Below are positions 6,319-13,490 of a stretch of DNA of 13,490 nucleotides, piece after piece. The DNA lies in the NCBI GenBank assembly GCA_016839655.1, contig JAEOTW010000074.1, positions 1-13,490 on the forward strand, given 5' to 3'. Made by a program: the position numbers and the translations under genes. The notes under the pieces are model-generated. The model saw nothing but the letters and a program-made list of their open reading frames with translations, ran no database searches and was not told the DNA's origin. Numbering within the stretch: position 1 is the first letter of the stretch; each line of letters starts with the position of its first letter. Source of the DNA: Promethearchaeota archaeon. GTDB taxonomy: Archaea > Asgardarchaeota > Lokiarchaeia > Sigynarchaeales > SOKP01.

Positions 6319-6346
6319 TCTTTTTGCAAATTTTTCTTTCTGTCTC
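6319..6346 (+). terminator. T-rich tract downstream of rps11
   Basis: Several T-runs (two runs of five Ts and TTTCTTTCTGT-type sequence) lie about 70-95 nt after the rps11 stop, just where the opposing gene ends. Archaeal RNA polymerase terminates on T-rich tracts, so this is a plausible end of the rps11 transcript. There is no strong hairpin. Confidence 0.3.
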
Positions 6347-6594
6347 TATCTCATAAATATTACTCCTATTACAATTAAAATGATGACAATTAGGATGCAA
6401 AATATGCCAAATACCATTTCTTCATGTTCTACTAAATCTTTTTTTTTTTCCACACTTAGTTCCTCACCACAATTTGAGCAATGTGAGGGAGGCTTTCTAA
6501 ATACATAATCTCTATAGGGGCTATACTTCAGATAGATTTTCTTTCCACATTTTGGACATCTTGGCTGAAGCATACCTTTTTTATTTGAGCTCAT
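6346..6594 (-). CDS. Small zinc-ribbon membrane protein, unknown function
   Basis: 82 residues. C13-P-K-C16-G and C39-S-N-C42-G form a zinc ribbon (CPxCG ... CxNCG knuckles) on the N-terminal side. One hydrophobic helix at about residues 60-81 ends in FMR. Likely a membrane-tethered protein with a cytosolic zinc ribbon, an arrangement common among small archaeal proteins. ATG at 6594. It is not obviously co-transcribed with the gene upstream on the same strand (about 110 nt gap). Confidence 0.65.
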   Translation of the reverse strand: MSSNKKGMLQPRCPKCGKKIYLKYSPYRDYVFRKPPSHCSNCGEELSVEKKKDLVEHEEMVFGIFCILIVIILIVIGVIFMR

Positions 6595-6706
6595 TTTGAT
6601 ATTTCAAACTCTGTTTGGATTCCTAATTCTTCACATGTACTAAACAATATATAAACTTAATCAACGAGAAGGTTAAAAAAAAATAGATTTTAAAGTTTCA
6701 AGAGTT

Positions 6707-7105
6707 TTATAAATTAGATTGCTTCCATATATTATCAAGAGTATCAGATACGTTCTTATCTAACTTTTTTACTAACTTAGCTGGGGGAACACCCATTTCC
6801 TGTGCCCATTTTACCATTAAACTTTTTGGTTTTAGCCATTGAAGACCACTTCCCCACGCAAGTGATATTTCTACACTTACATATGTCATAGAATCTATCG
6901 CATTATATCCTAATGCTAGTTTGTACGTCTCACCCCATGATGTACCAGTTGCTTTATGTTTTATTGTCATAATACCAAATTGGTGATTATCTGTAATTTG
7001 CTTTTCTTTTACTGTTCCTCGATTACCTCCCCAAAAAGTTAAAGTTCTACTCCAAACCTCATTTAAGGGTAAAGGAATTTTATAAGAACAAAATTTACTT
7101 CCCAT
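6707..7105 (-). CDS. Conserved-looking small soluble protein, unknown function
   Basis: 132 residues, no signal peptide or membrane segment. The sequence alternates beta-strand-like stretches (FGIMTIKHKATGTSWGETYKL-type, TYVSVEISLAWGSG) with a C-terminal helix, and is rich in Trp and Gly. The strand-rich core followed by a helix and the N-terminal PLNEVWSRTL are loosely reminiscent of SRPBCC/START-like proteins, but I do not recognise a family and make no functional call. Minus strand, same direction as the zinc-ribbon gene. Confidence 0.6.
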   Translation of the reverse strand: MGSKFCSYKIPLPLNEVWSRTLTFWGGNRGTVKEKQITDNHQFGIMTIKHKATGTSWGETYKLALGYNAIDSMTYVSVEISLAWGSGLQWLKPKSLMVKWAQEMGVPPAKLVKKLDKNVSDTLDNIWKQSNL

Positions 7106-7480
7106 TAGGTCGACCTCATGGAATTGATTTTAATTTAAATTATATCCAATGTTATAAAAATCTAACTTATAATTGAAATCTTTAGAATTGGAAAAATTCA
7201 TTCAAATAATGGGAAATTACAAGACTATAAGGCTATTTCTTCTTAAGCATTTACCATATTGATATACACAATGAAATTTCAAGATCCTATACGGTTATAA
7301 CTTAATATAAAAGAATTTTCATCCCATATTTTTTTGTCTGTGTGGTTAATATTTATTATAAAATAAAGGAATGTAAAAAAGACTTTTACTTGTTTCATTA
7401 AAAAATTCGAATAATCCTCTTTTTATCTTAGCCTATTGGATAATCACAAAGAATCATCTTCTCTTCCTTATAAATGAATT

Positions 7481-7500
7481 TAAAGATAAACTTATCTTTA
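7481..7500. repeat. Perfect inverted repeat, possible operator
   Basis: 9-nt arms TAAAGATAA and TTATCTTTA separated by AC. It lies about 50 nt upstream of the TATA-like box of the 7593 gene. The symmetry suits a dimeric regulator; no regulator is identified. Confidence 0.35.
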
Positions 7501-7529
7501 CCATCGCAAAAAAATATATTAGTGAAATG

Positions 7530-7563
7530 TTTTTAAATACTTAAAGAGATATTTTAAGAGATA
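7530..7563 (+). promoter_or_regulatory. Promoter region of the coiled-coil gene with a short direct repeat
   Basis: TTTTTAAATA at 7530-7539 is a good archaeal box A. It is followed by two 11-nt near-identical copies, TTAAAGAGATA (7541-7551) and TTTAAGAGATA (7553-7563), 12 nt apart, which could be a binding site near the transcription start. The ATG at 7593 has no Shine-Dalgarno. Confidence 0.35.
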
Positions 7564-7592
7564 ATTAAAATAAACAATTCAAGTAATCTTAC

Positions 7593-9143
7593 ATGAGCGA
7601 AGAAGAAAAGTTCAATTCAATAATACAAGAAATTAAAGATATATATGTATATTTGACACAAGGAGAACCAACTCCAGATGATGAGATCACAGCTCGGGAA
7701 AAATTAATTAATCAGATTCAAACTCTAAAATCTGTAAAAACATTTAATGTCGAAGCGAATTTAGCTCTATTTGAAGATACTTTAAATAAATTAGATAGCT
7801 GGGATACATTAGAACTTTGGTTTTTAGAATCTGAATTACCAAATAATATTGAAAAAATTATCAAAATTAGTGATGATCTGCCTGAATTTGAAGTTAAAGC
7901 AGATACCGAAGAGTCTCCCACAGCTCATTTGCATGAAGATTTAGAAACCGCCAGTTTTGACATAGATCAGATTGTAGACAAAGTTTCAGAACAATTTAAA
8001 GGCGAGATAGACGATTTAAAACACAAAATTGATGTTCTTAAAATAGAATTAGAGAAGAAAGATGAATCACTCCAGCAAGTTTCTCATAATCGAGTTATCA
8101 AAAAAATTACTCCTAAGAAGGATGTGAAATTACCTCCTCCAAAAATTAAAATTCCGGTTATTAAAAAACCTGGTCAACCTCCTCAAATTAAAGCACCAAG
8201 CAAACATGAAGCTGAAAAACCTAAAAAAGCAATTGGAATTAAATCAATTGAGGATGTCCAGACAAGAATTGAACAATCATTAGAAAAACAAAAGATTTCT
8301 CCTAGTCTTGAGCAAATTCCTGAAATTAAAGAGGAGCATTTTGGGGAATTACAGGAAGAAGAAATAATTACTGAAATTCCAGAAGAATTTGAGTCTATTT
8401 TAGATATTCTTGAAGAATCTGAAGGTCCATCAGAAACACAAGAACAACCCATTTTTACAGAAATGCCGGAAAAACCTAAGAAAAGAACTCTTGTTCCAGA
8501 AATAATAGAAGTTGAAACTATAGAAGAAGAAAAGAAAGTACCATTTACTATCGAAGATACTGAAATTATTGAAGAACCTGAGATTAGAGAGCCTGTTTTA
8601 GTTGAAAAACCTCCTATTAAAGAGCCTGAATATATTGAAAAACCACCTATTATAGAAAAACCTAAAGTTACAGAAGTAAGTATAGAAGAAATTGAGGCAG
8701 AAGAAATTCGTTCAACTGGAACTGAATTATTTAACGTATTTTCTTCAGTTGGAGAAAAATCAACTGAAAAGATGCCAACTTTAGATGAGGCTTTTACTCC
8801 GAAGACAGCAAAAGCGAAGAAGAAGAAAAAGGGTGAAAAAGGTGATACTATGCCTTTTGTTGGATTTGATGATTCTAAACCAGAAATTAGTAGTTACCCT
8901 GAACCTGAAACAGAAATTGAGGAAGAATTGCCTTCTGATAAAGATTCCTTATACCAGGAATTAATTGCTCTTGAGGGTAAACGTTATTCATTAGAGAAAA
9001 CATTTAAAGAAGTAGAAAAGTCTTATAGCACAGGTTCTATTGATGATGATGAATACAAAAATCAGAGTGACGAACTAAGAGGAAGATTAAATGGTATAAC
9101 TTCGAAAATTAACAAAATAAGACGTGTTATTTCTAGTATATAA
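7593..9143 (+). CDS. Large acidic coiled-coil/disordered protein, unknown function
   Basis: 516 residues, no signal peptide or membrane helix. Residues 1-100 are predicted helical. About 125-165 is a coiled coil (VSEQFKGEIDDLKHKIDVLK and on). About 165-210 is basic and proline-rich (PPPKIKIPVIKKPGQPPQIK). About 215-375 is very acidic with imperfect E-K-P-P-I repeats (EKPPIKEPEYIEKPPIIEKP). About 375-445 holds a less biased segment (GTELFNVFSSVG, then a Lys run). About 450-516 is a helical hairpin with YSTGSIDDDEY at the turn. This is a scaffold-like layout: folded ends joined by a disordered linker. The C-terminal hairpin loosely resembles SHOCT-like or ESCRT-I steadiness-box hairpins, which is only a suggestion. 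Convergent with nadE, 12 nt apart. Confidence 0.8.
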   Translation: MSEEEKFNSIIQEIKDIYVYLTQGEPTPDDEITAREKLINQIQTLKSVKTFNVEANLALFEDTLNKLDSWDTLELWFLESELPNNIEKIIKISDDLPEFEVKADTEESPTAHLHEDLETASFDIDQIVDKVSEQFKGEIDDLKHKIDVLKIELEKKDESLQQVSHNRVIKKITPKKDVKLPPPKIKIPVIKKPGQPPQIKAPSKHEAEKPKKAIGIKSIEDVQTRIEQSLEKQKISPSLEQIPEIKEEHFGELQEEEIITEIPEEFESILDILEESEGPSETQEQPIFTEMPEKPKKRTLVPEIIEVETIEEEKKVPFTIEDTEIIEEPEIREPVLVEKPPIKEPEYIEKPPIIEKPKVTEVSIEEIEAEEIRSTGTELFNVFSSVGEKSTEKMPTLDEAFTPKTAKAKKKKKGEKGDTMPFVGFDDSKPEISSYPEPETEIEEELPSDKDSLYQELIALEGKRYSLEKTFKEVEKSYSTGSIDDDEYKNQSDELRGRLNGITSKINKIRRVISSI

Positions 9144-9155
9144 TTTAGAGAATAT

Positions 9156-9935
9156 TCATTTATTTTTTATTTTGAAAATAGGTGGCATTATAAGTTTATG
9201 TTGCGCTGATTTCATCATATCCTTTATCTTTTTCACATTTTCTTGGTTTAAGTCATTTAAAGCTAAATCATTATCAATCCTATATATAGTTTCATCTAAA
9301 ACCTCATAAGTCAAACCGATTTCGTCTTCATCAGTTTGACCTTCCCATAATCCCGCACTTGGTGGTTTTTTTATGATTTCTTCTGGAATTTTGAGAATTT
9401 TAGCGATTTCTCTTACTTCACACTTATAAAGATCTCCAATTGGTTCAATGTCAACTCCACCATCGCCATATTTAGTAAAGTATCCAATAGCTATTTCCGT
9501 TCTATTGCTGGTACCTGCAACTAGAAATTCTCCCAAAGATTGGCCAATGAAATAGATAGTTATCATCCTTAATCTTGGTTTTAAATTTGCTATTGCTAAA
9601 CTATTAGATTCAATTAATGAAGAAGATTTTTTCATAAATTCATTATAAATGTCTGTTAAATCAAATACGATAAATTTAATTCCTAAATTTTCAGTTAAAG
9701 TTGTAGCATCCTTCAAGTCTAGGGGATTCGATGAACAGGGTAATCCTAGCCCTATCACATTTTCCTTACCAAGAGCTTCAACACATAAGGTCGTTGTGAG
9801 AGCGCTATCAATCCCTCCACTAATTCCTACGACCACTGCATTAACTTTTGCTGAACTTACGTAATCTTTAATCCATTCTTGTATTTCTGATATAGTTTTT
9901 TTATAATCGAGTTTTCGCATAATTTTAACTCTCAT
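9156..9935 (-). CDS. nadE: NAD synthetase, ammonia-dependent type
   Basis: 259 residues. It makes NAD+ from deamido-NAD+, ATP and ammonia, the last step of NAD synthesis. The PP-loop ATP-binding motif SGGIDS is at residues 39-44. Further signatures: AGTSNRTE, GYFTKYGDGGVDIEPIGDLYKCEV and KPPSAGLWEGQTDEDEIGL. No N-terminal nitrilase/glutaminase domain is present, so it uses free ammonia, as short archaeal NadE do. The ATG at 9935 is the longest start; the Met at residue 6 (9920), preceded by GAGAG about 10 nt upstream, gives the MRKLDY start common in the family and may be the real one. Confidence 0.95.
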   Translation of the reverse strand: MRVKIMRKLDYKKTISEIQEWIKDYVSSAKVNAVVVGISGGIDSALTTTLCVEALGKENVIGLGLPCSSNPLDLKDATTLTENLGIKFIVFDLTDIYNEFMKKSSSLIESNSLAIANLKPRLRMITIYFIGQSLGEFLVAGTSNRTEIAIGYFTKYGDGGVDIEPIGDLYKCEVREIAKILKIPEEIIKKPPSAGLWEGQTDEDEIGLTYEVLDETIYRIDNDLALNDLNQENVKKIKDMMKSAQHKLIMPPIFKIKNK

Positions 9936-9990
9936 TACTATTATGTAATTATCTTTTTTGCATAAACTTAAAAGATAGGATTATAATAAA

Positions 9991-10010
9991 AATTTTATAA
10001 CTATAAAATT
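9991..10010. repeat. Perfect inverted repeat between nadE and the 10072 gene
   Basis: 9-nt arms AATTTTATA and TATAAAATT separated by AC, in the divergent promoter region. It overlaps TATA-like sequence for both directions, so it may be only a symmetrical promoter. The AC spacer and 9-nt arms match the layout at 7481-7500, but the arm sequences differ. Confidence 0.3.
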
Positions 10011-10071
10011 AAAAAAACAAACTTAACTTTATCTAATAGAAGTAATTTATTTTTTAAAGAATTGATGCAAA

Positions 10072-10482
10072 ATGAGTGAAGAATTTAAAGCAATAGTGGA
10101 TTCTTCTTTCGATAATGGAACACCATTATGGATTTATACTCAGGATTATATTTATGGTATGGTACCAACTGTTAGTGATAAATGGTTAGAAGTATCTTAT
10201 ACTTTTGAAGATCCTGACGAGCCTTTAATGAAAGGAGAAAAAAGTCCCGATTTTGCTTATCAATTAATGATGGAAGAAATTTCAAAAGGTCTTACTTTTT
10301 ATGTTCAAGATTTAAAAGTACCTCTATTAAAAGAATTCGCTGGAGGAACCGGAAAGTCTGGGGCTGATTTAATTAACGTTGTAATTGCAGAATTAGTTAA
10401 TAGTACATCAAAGTATACAAGTAATGCTGATTTTATTATTAAAAGCAAAAATGAGCTTGGAAAACTAAAAGAAAAAGTATAA
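10072..10482 (+). CDS. Hypothetical protein, unknown function
   Basis: 136 residues, acidic, soluble, no cysteines that suggest a metal site. The N-terminal half is strand-rich with aromatics (TPLWIYTQDYIYGMVPT), the second half helical with a glycine-rich turn (GGTGKSGADLINVVIAEL). The N-terminus MSEE and position downstream of a divergent promoter support it as a real gene. No Shine-Dalgarno. I do not recognise a family. It ends 8 nt from the end of the convergent gene at 10491. Confidence 0.6.
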   Translation: MSEEFKAIVDSSFDNGTPLWIYTQDYIYGMVPTVSDKWLEVSYTFEDPDEPLMKGEKSPDFAYQLMMEEISKGLTFYVQDLKVPLLKEFAGGTGKSGADLINVVIAELVNSTSKYTSNADFIIKSKNELGKLKEKV

Positions 10483-10490
10483 TTCTGTGT

Positions 10491-10985
10491 TTAAATATAT
10501 AATCCACGTCGTTGTGGATGTTTCTTGGAAAATTCTTTATCAATACGCCGTCCTAGTGCTGGACCTATATTTGGATCACGATCGTTTATTAATTTTTTAA
10601 AATAGTCGCCATGTTCTTGTGAATATTTTTCTATACCTGATGCTACTATATTTTGATTGTTTTTAATAGGAACAACCATACCAAATAGACGTAGCATATC
10701 ATTTGGTGACATCTTTTTTCCAATCTTTTCTTCAATATCCTTATCCAAATTTCTCACGACAGTTCCCATACTTAAAGCAGAATAAGCACTTAATTGTTTT
10801 GACTTTAACCAAAAAGTATTAGGTTTTTTTGCTATAAAAGTATCTAAATTGCCGTGTTTATCATCTGAACCTATGACTCTCCAATCCTTTCTATCTTTAT
10901 CATATTCTTTTTTCATTTTTTTAACTACTGAGCTGATTGGAGCTACTCCGTAATAATCCTTTTCTTCCTCTTTATCACTAGTCAT
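10491..10985 (-). CDS. Hypothetical protein, unknown function
   Basis: 164 residues, highly charged, no membrane segment. The acidic start MTSDKEEEKDYYG is followed by a basic stretch (KKMKKEYDKDRKDWR). The middle (QLSAYSALSMGTVVRNLDKDIEEKIGKKMSPNDMLRLFG) looks like a helical folded core, and the C-terminus is basic (GRRIDKEFSKKHPQRRG). A nucleic-acid-binding role would fit the charge but nothing specific shows it. Convergent with the 10072 gene. Confidence 0.55.
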   Translation of the reverse strand: MTSDKEEEKDYYGVAPISSVVKKMKKEYDKDRKDWRVIGSDDKHGNLDTFIAKKPNTFWLKSKQLSAYSALSMGTVVRNLDKDIEEKIGKKMSPNDMLRLFGMVVPIKNNQNIVASGIEKYSQEHGDYFKKLINDRDPNIGPALGRRIDKEFSKKHPQRRGLYI

Positions 10986-11107
10986 AGTATCCTATTATAT
11001 TAAGGTAATTTAACTATAAAAAGATAAACAAAATATAGTATAAACAATAAAATATTTTAAATTGAAAATTTTAGATGTAATACAAAAGAATCATCTAATT
11101 GTAGAAA

Positions 11108-12994
11108 GTGGAAAAACAAAATCAATTTGAAAAATTTAAGGAATTCATTGAGCAGTTTGATAAATATATAGAAACTAAGGATTTTTTAGAAATACATAAA
11201 TTTTTTCCGTTAATTGATAGTTTTGAAGAAAAATTTTTAAATGGATATAATAAACGGAAAATAGAGGGTGCTTTTTATACAAATAGAAAGATATCAAATT
11301 TTATCTTTACAGAAACAGTTATTTGCTTAATTAATAAAAAATTAAATCAGAATAATCAGAAAACAAAAAAGGTACACAACCTAAATGAAATCCTTAAATA
11401 TGATCAAACTCTCAAGCATAAGATAATACAAATACTATTAAACATTACAATTTGTGATCCAGCGTGTGGAGCAGGTGGTTTTCTCTTAAGTGCCGCGGAA
11501 ATCATATATGATACAATTCTCAAACTAAACTATCACTCATCAAACACTCAAATTAAAAATCAAATACTAGCCAACTTATACGGATTTGACATTAATCAAT
11601 ATGCAATTAAATTATGCTTTTTAAACCTTCTAAAATGGTATAGTAACGAGAGAATAACAAGAATGGAAAGTATAATATCGATCCTAAAATCTAATTTACA
11701 AATACAAAATAGTATAACCACTCCAAAATTTCCAAAATTTGATATAATTATTGGCAATCCTCCTTATGGAAATATATTAAATCAAAGAGAAAAAGAAATT
11801 CTTAAAAAAGAAAATATTTTTTATAAAGATGTTTACTGCACTTTTTTGATAAAGGCTTTAAAATGGAGCAATGAATTCATCGGTTTCTTAGTTCCAAAAA
11901 GTTTCCTTTTAAGGCAAGGTTATATTAAATTTAGGAATAATTTCCTTTCTAAAGCAAATGTTATTCAAATTTATGATATTGGTTCTAAAATGTTCAAAAA
12001 TGCTACAAACGAAGTTCAAATAATAATATATGAAAACAAAAAAAATCATGTTAAACAAGATTTAACTATTTATGATTATCCTAGAACTAAGAATATTACC
12101 TACACAAATCAAGACTTTGATTCCTTAAAGGTTTGTTTCAACTTAGATTGTCCATTATCTCTAAAATCTAAAAAATTATACGTCTATACTTTTAATAAGA
12201 GATGCCCATACTGTAATTCAAATACATATGAATTAAATCGGATTAGAATTAAACCAAAAGAGAGAATTTATCAAATAATTAAAAAAATAGAAAAATCCGG
12301 AGATTTAAATTATCTAAATCCTTTAGATTATCCAAAAATGATTAGAGGCGAAGAAGAGATTGGTTTAAATGAAGTTAAAAGAAAATTAAGAAAAGATATA
12401 ACAGGTTCTTGCTTTTTTATAGGTGCTAGAAACGATTTCAATTATTATATCCTCAAAAAAAATAAATCTTTTAATATTGAAGAATTAGATCCTAAAATCT
12501 TGAAAGGTAATAATTATGAATACTATAAGAACCCAAAATTGTTAATAAAACATAATAATATTATCCCTGAGGCAATCTATACTGAAGATGATGTTTGCTT
12601 TACATCGTCAATTTACTCTTTGCTACATGATGATACTGGTGAATTGAAATATTTATGCGCTACTTTTAATTCAATCCTAATTCAATTTTATTGTATTTAC
12701 GCGATTAATAATCAGAAAGATACAACCATTAATTTAAATCAATACATGATCAGACACTTACCTATTATTAAACCTGACAAAATAATTAAAAATAATATCA
12801 TCAAGAACGTGGATCTAATTGGTTCTTTACTGCTAAAGGATAAAGGAATTTCTCTAAATAAATATTATCAGGTATTAAGAGAAATCGATAATATTGTGTT
12901 TAAATTATATTCAATATCAACAAGTGAGAAAAACCTGATTATCTCAAATATAAAAAATCAGATTAAACATTTTGGAACTATTTATGGGAAATAA
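11108..12994 (+). CDS. N6-adenine DNA methyltransferase (Eco57I/TaqI-like)
   Basis: 628 residues. It transfers methyl from S-adenosylmethionine to adenine N6 in DNA. Motif I, DPACGAGGF, is at residues 117-125; motif IV, the catalytic NPPY, at 217-220, preceded by FDIIIG; about 255-300 continues the Eco57I fold (FLVPKSFLLRQGYIKFRNNF). This order is that of gamma-class enzymes with a C-terminal target-recognition region, here about 320-628. Inside the latter C343-x4-C348-x17-C366-x2-C369 looks like a zinc ribbon. With only about 110 residues before motif I there is no room for an N-terminal nuclease as in type IIG enzymes, and no nuclease gene is seen beside it, so it may be solitary. Start GTG at 11108; a TAG two codons upstream excludes a longer frame. 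Confidence 0.88.
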   Translation: MEKQNQFEKFKEFIEQFDKYIETKDFLEIHKFFPLIDSFEEKFLNGYNKRKIEGAFYTNRKISNFIFTETVICLINKKLNQNNQKTKKVHNLNEILKYDQTLKHKIIQILLNITICDPACGAGGFLLSAAEIIYDTILKLNYHSSNTQIKNQILANLYGFDINQYAIKLCFLNLLKWYSNERITRMESIISILKSNLQIQNSITTPKFPKFDIIIGNPPYGNILNQREKEILKKENIFYKDVYCTFLIKALKWSNEFIGFLVPKSFLLRQGYIKFRNNFLSKANVIQIYDIGSKMFKNATNEVQIIIYENKKNHVKQDLTIYDYPRTKNITYTNQDFDSLKVCFNLDCPLSLKSKKLYVYTFNKRCPYCNSNTYELNRIRIKPKERIYQIIKKIEKSGDLNYLNPLDYPKMIRGEEEIGLNEVKRKLRKDITGSCFFIGARNDFNYYILKKNKSFNIEELDPKILKGNNYEYYKNPKLLIKHNNIIPEAIYTEDDVCFTSSIYSLLHDDTGELKYLCATFNSILIQFYCIYAINNQKDTTINLNQYMIRHLPIIKPDKIIKNNIIKNVDLIGSLLLKDKGISLNKYYQVLREIDNIVFKLYSISTSEKNLIISNIKNQIKHFGTIYGK

Positions 12995-12999
12995 ATAGT

Positions 13000-13490
13000 T
13001 CATTCGTGTGTTTGTTTAAAATGAAAATTACATTTATTATTACCTAAACCTATATACTCACTTCTTTCTAAATTTATTTTTGGGTTAAAATCATTTACAA
13101 TAGCTGCATAAAAAGGAATACACATATCTTTACAAATTAAGGGGATTTTTTCTTGTCGTTCAGGATTTCTATCCATTATTGCTTTATAGGGGCACTTTTT
13201 TATTTCAATATTTGCTTCAAATTCAGAGATTTTATTGATTGAATATTTCCAATCCTCAATAGACCAACGGAATGTAAGAATTTCAATTAAATCATTTAGA
13301 TCATTGTTTTCAATATCTAAATATTTCTTAATTCTTCTGAAAATTATTTCCATCAGCTTGATCCAGACATTTGTATCTATTCTTAGGGCTGTTTCCCACC
13401 CTACTTCTTTTTCGGTTTCTAGCATCCATAAACCATCTAAAGTAAAGAAATTTTTTTGAAAATAAAACAATTTATCTGCATCACTAACTT
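13000..13490 (-). CDS. DUF6125 / ATC-hydrolase-like protein, N-terminus outside the window
   Basis: The frame stays open to the window edge (VSDADK precedes LFYFQKNFFTLDGLW), so the TTG near 13470 is not needed as a start and the gene is partial. Family features: DGLWMLETEKEVGWETALRID, W-x-x-L followed by RRIKKYL, then a cysteine-containing second half (IKKCPYKAIMDRNP, ICKDMC, NPKINLERSEYIGLG, and a final C-x-F-x-F). These resemble the DUF6125 / L-2-amino-thiazoline-4-carboxylate hydrolase-like proteins seen in many archaea and anaerobes. The biochemical role is not established from the sequence. It ends 5 nt from the convergent methyltransferase gene; no functional link is visible. Confidence 0.7.
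   Translation of the reverse strand, partial: VSDADKLFYFQKNFFTLDGLWMLETEKEVGWETALRIDTNVWIKLMEIIFRRIKKYLDIENNDLNDLIEILTFRWSIEDWKYSINKISEFEANIEIKKCPYKAIMDRNPERQEKIPLICKDMCIPFYAAIVNDFNPKINLERSEYIGLGNNKCNFHFKQTHE

Larger units (their letters stand above)
7106..7592. other. 487-nt AT-rich intergenic region
   Basis: No ORF longer than about 20 codons with coding character, no tRNA-like cloverleaf and no repeat array. It separates two divergent genes and so must hold both promoters. Structure seen: an inverted repeat at 7481-7500, a TATA-like box at 7530-7540 and a short direct repeat at 7541-7563. The rest is unexplained. Confidence 0.6.

Noticed and set aside
7106..7592. tRNA, CRISPR array or small ORF in the longest non-coding gap
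   Set aside because: No cloverleaf arms, no spaced repeats, and only very short open frames without a ribosome binding site.

Overview
The window reads as an AT-rich archaeal chromosome segment, most likely from an Asgard archaeon of the Lokiarchaeia type. Support comes from archaeal ribosomal proteins (uS13, uS4, uS11), archaeal redox subunits (HdrA, VhuD/MvhD, an FrhB-like protein) and UGA codons sitting exactly where these redox proteins carry redox or metal-ligand cysteines. Selenocysteine-containing HdrA and multi-Sec VhuD are known from methanogens and Lokiarchaeota. A small secreted protein with a C-terminal IPGY/transmembrane/RRK anchor also fits. The assignment is an inference.

Layout. 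1-3503: the 3' part of hdrA (one in-frame UGA), vhuD (two in-frame UGAs), a non-coding stretch with two hairpins where a SECIS element would be expected, then an FrhB/FdhB-family iron-sulfur flavoprotein. Together they look like an electron-transfer module linking heterodisulfide reductase-type bifurcation to hydrogenase or F420. 3635-4654: rps13-rps4. 4772-5569 (minus): a cell-surface protein inserted where rps11 normally follows. 5792-6250: rps11. 6346-7105 (minus): a zinc-ribbon membrane protein and a conserved-looking protein of unknown function. 7106-7592: AT-rich non-coding. 7593-9143: a long acidic coiled-coil protein. 9156-9935 (minus): NAD synthetase. 10072-10985: two convergent unknown genes. 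11108-12994: an N6-adenine DNA methyltransferase. 13000-13490 (minus): partial DUF6125-like protein.

The most striking observation is in rps11. The reading frame is interrupted twice, by two inserts of exactly 30 nt, each carrying an in-frame stop (UAG, UGA). Removing both restores a full-length 132-residue uS11. Each insert folds with its flanks into an archaeal bulge-helix-bulge (BHB) splice motif: a 4-bp central helix, two 3-nt bulges cut after the second bulge base, and an intron hairpin with two 10-nt arms and a 3-nt loop. The cut sites predicted from the RNA fold agree with those needed by the protein. The two introns share one architecture (1+10+3+10+4+2 nt), are both phase 2 and are separated by a 36-nt exon. 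They appear to be two mini-introns in an essential ribosomal protein gene, presumably removed by the tRNA splicing endonuclease.

The window therefore contains two kinds of gene that a standard ORF caller would break: UGA-recoded selenoprotein genes and a BHB-spliced ribosomal protein gene.
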